From CAG-217 sp963638105 (GTDB lineage: Bacteria; Bacillota; Clostridia; Oscillospirales; Acutalibacteraceae), in assembly GCA_963638105.1 (NCBI GenBank), contig CAVHPP010000024.1, forward strand, positions 1 through 22,188: DNA of 22,188 nt, given 5' to 3'. Positions 21,874 to 22,188 of the stretch are shown here, in pieces. Numbering within the stretch: the stretch's first letter is position 1; each line of letters begins with the position of its first letter. The translations under genes and the position numbers were made by a program. The notes beneath the pieces were generated by a model. It saw only the letters and a program-made list of their open reading frames with translations. It did not search any database and was not told the origin of the DNA.

Positions 21874-21947
21874 AGAGGTATAGTGTAACGGTAACACTCC
21901 GGACTCTGACTCCGTCATTTAAGGTTCGAATCCTTATACCTCTGCCA
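21874..21947 (+). tRNA. tRNA-Gln (anticodon CTG)
   Basis: A complete cloverleaf is visible. The acceptor AGAGGTA pairs with TACCTCT, and the D arm is GTGT/ACAC. The anticodon stem CGGA/TCCG has loop CTCTGAC and anticodon CTG (21906-21908). The T arm carries TTCGAAT, followed by G73 and an encoded CCA. It reads CAG glutamine codons. Its own promoter and terminator flank it. Confidence 0.95.
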
Positions 21948-21952
21948 AAGAG

Positions 21953-21988
21953 AAACGAGATACTCAAACGAGTATCTCGTTTTTCTTT
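21953..21988 (+). terminator. Terminator of tRNA-Gln
   Basis: AAACGAGATACTC (21953-21965) pairs perfectly over 13 bp with GAGTATCTCGTTT (21970-21982), loop AAAC, then TTCTTTT. Confidence 0.9.
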
Positions 21989-22002
21989 TGTAAAAAGAAA
22001 TT

Positions 22003-22021
22003 AAGGATTCGAAGAATCCTT
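22003..22021. repeat. Hairpin 1 of right-edge array
   Basis: AAGGATTC and GAATCCTT form a perfect 8-bp stem with loop GAA. No T-run follows, so it is not a standard terminator. Confidence 0.6.
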
Positions 22022-22054
22022 GTTACGGGTTTATAATGTAATTAAACCCGTAAC
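22022..22054. repeat. Hairpin 2 of right-edge array
   Basis: GTTACGGGTTTA and TAAACCCGTAAC form a perfect 12-bp stem with a 9-base AT-rich loop. It abuts hairpin 1 directly and is followed by CATCG, not by a T-run. Confidence 0.65.
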
Positions 22055-22060
22055 ATCGTT

Positions 22061-22115
22061 CTGTCAAGTCTTTAAGGTGGAGATTTGCGAAGCAAATACT
22101 ACCGTGACTTGACAG
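22061..22115. repeat. Hairpin 3 of right-edge array (nested stems)
   Basis: CTGTCAAGTC (22061-22070) pairs with GACTTGACAG (22106-22115). Inside, GGTGG (22076-22080) pairs with CTACC (22099-22103), and ATTTGC (22083-22088) pairs with GCAAAT (22092-22097) around loop GAA. Together they make one long interrupted stem. Confidence 0.65.
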
Positions 22116-22135
22116 GTTGATATAATCTGCCAATA

Positions 22136-22166
22136 CCTCGGAACATTCGTGTTCCGAGGCTTTTTT
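22136..22166 (+). terminator. Hairpin 4: terminator with TTCG loop
   Basis: CCTCGGAACA (22136-22145) pairs perfectly with TGTTCCGAGG (22150-22159) around a TTCG tetraloop, followed by C and six T residues. No coding gene lies between it and the tRNA-Gln terminator, so it ends either a short untranslated RNA or readthrough. Confidence 0.8.
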
Positions 22167-22188
22167 ATGCCCGAATACTGCTTTTTAC

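Noticed and set aside
21921..22021. Similarity of the tRNA-Gln T arm (AAGGTTCGAATCCTT) to hairpin 1, as an integration repeat
   Set aside because: The two differ inside the core and both are palindromic by nature; there is no shared run long enough for an att core.
22022..22054. dif/Xer recombination site, because of the TATAATGTAATTAA centre
   Set aside because: The arms are GC-containing stem sequences and the centre does not match the 28-bp dif pattern of Firmicutes.
22109..22126. TTGACA and TATAAT near the right edge as a promoter
   Set aside because: They are only 6 bp apart, and TTGACA forms part of the hairpin 3 stem.
22061..22166. T-box riboswitch, because of GGTGG and ACCG next to a terminator
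   Set aside because: The T-box sequence is normally one continuous block with an upstream specifier stem; here the parts are split by a hairpin and no specifier region is seen.

Overview
The window looks like chromosome from a Gram-positive member of the Clostridia, probably a gut Oscillospiraceae/Ruminococcaceae-type organism. This is inferred from strong GGAGG ribosome sites, sigma-A type promoters with near-consensus boxes, compact hairpin/T-run terminators and the gene families present. No 16S or other taxonomic marker is in the window, so the placement is soft. No phage, transposase, integrase or CRISPR array is visible.

Region 1 (1-5.75 kb, minus strand) is a likely three-gene surface operon from one good promoter (5713-5741). 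It encodes a membrane-anchored collagen-like protein with a C1q/BclA-like head, then a 1345-aa exported protein (calcium-type FG-GAP/VCBS repeats, an unassigned beta-rich region, fibronectin III, collagen-like stalk, C-terminal membrane anchor), then the start of a third secreted protein cut by the window edge. The two collagen proteins share small Trp/Tyr modules. The region looks AT-richer than the housekeeping genes to its right, and it lies on the 3' side of tRNA-Arg(CCG), so it may be an acquired island.

Region 2 (5.9-10.9 kb) is ordinary chromosome: tRNA-Arg, a tail-anchored metallophosphoesterase, a HisC-type aminotransferase overlapping a small membrane protein gene, RmuC, and a YjjG/YfnB-like HAD phosphatase. 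Several divergent promoters and bidirectional terminators are readable.

Region 3 (10.9-20.3 kb) centres on carbohydrate use. It has a GH4 glycosidase, a GH36 alpha-galactosidase, and, divergent from GH36, an operon of membrane-anchored alpha/beta hydrolase, GPH-family sugar symporter, small zinc-ribbon protein and exported metallophosphoesterase. The operon promoter has its -35 box inside the second of two tandem 20-bp repeats. Between GH4 and GH36 lies an unusual gene fusing an AraC-type DNA-binding domain to an APH-like small-molecule kinase. It has a perfect palindrome at its predicted transcription start and an internal Shine-Dalgarno plus ATG exactly at the domain junction, so it may make both the fusion and a free kinase.

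Region 4 (20.3-22.2 kb) holds a small alpha/beta hydrolase, a divergent membrane protein, tRNA-Gln(CTG) with its own promoter and terminator, and an unexplained run of four strong hairpins at the right edge, the last a terminator with a TTCG loop.

The best candidates for something new are the AraC-kinase fusion with its internal start, the unassigned beta-rich region of the large surface protein, and the right-edge hairpin array.
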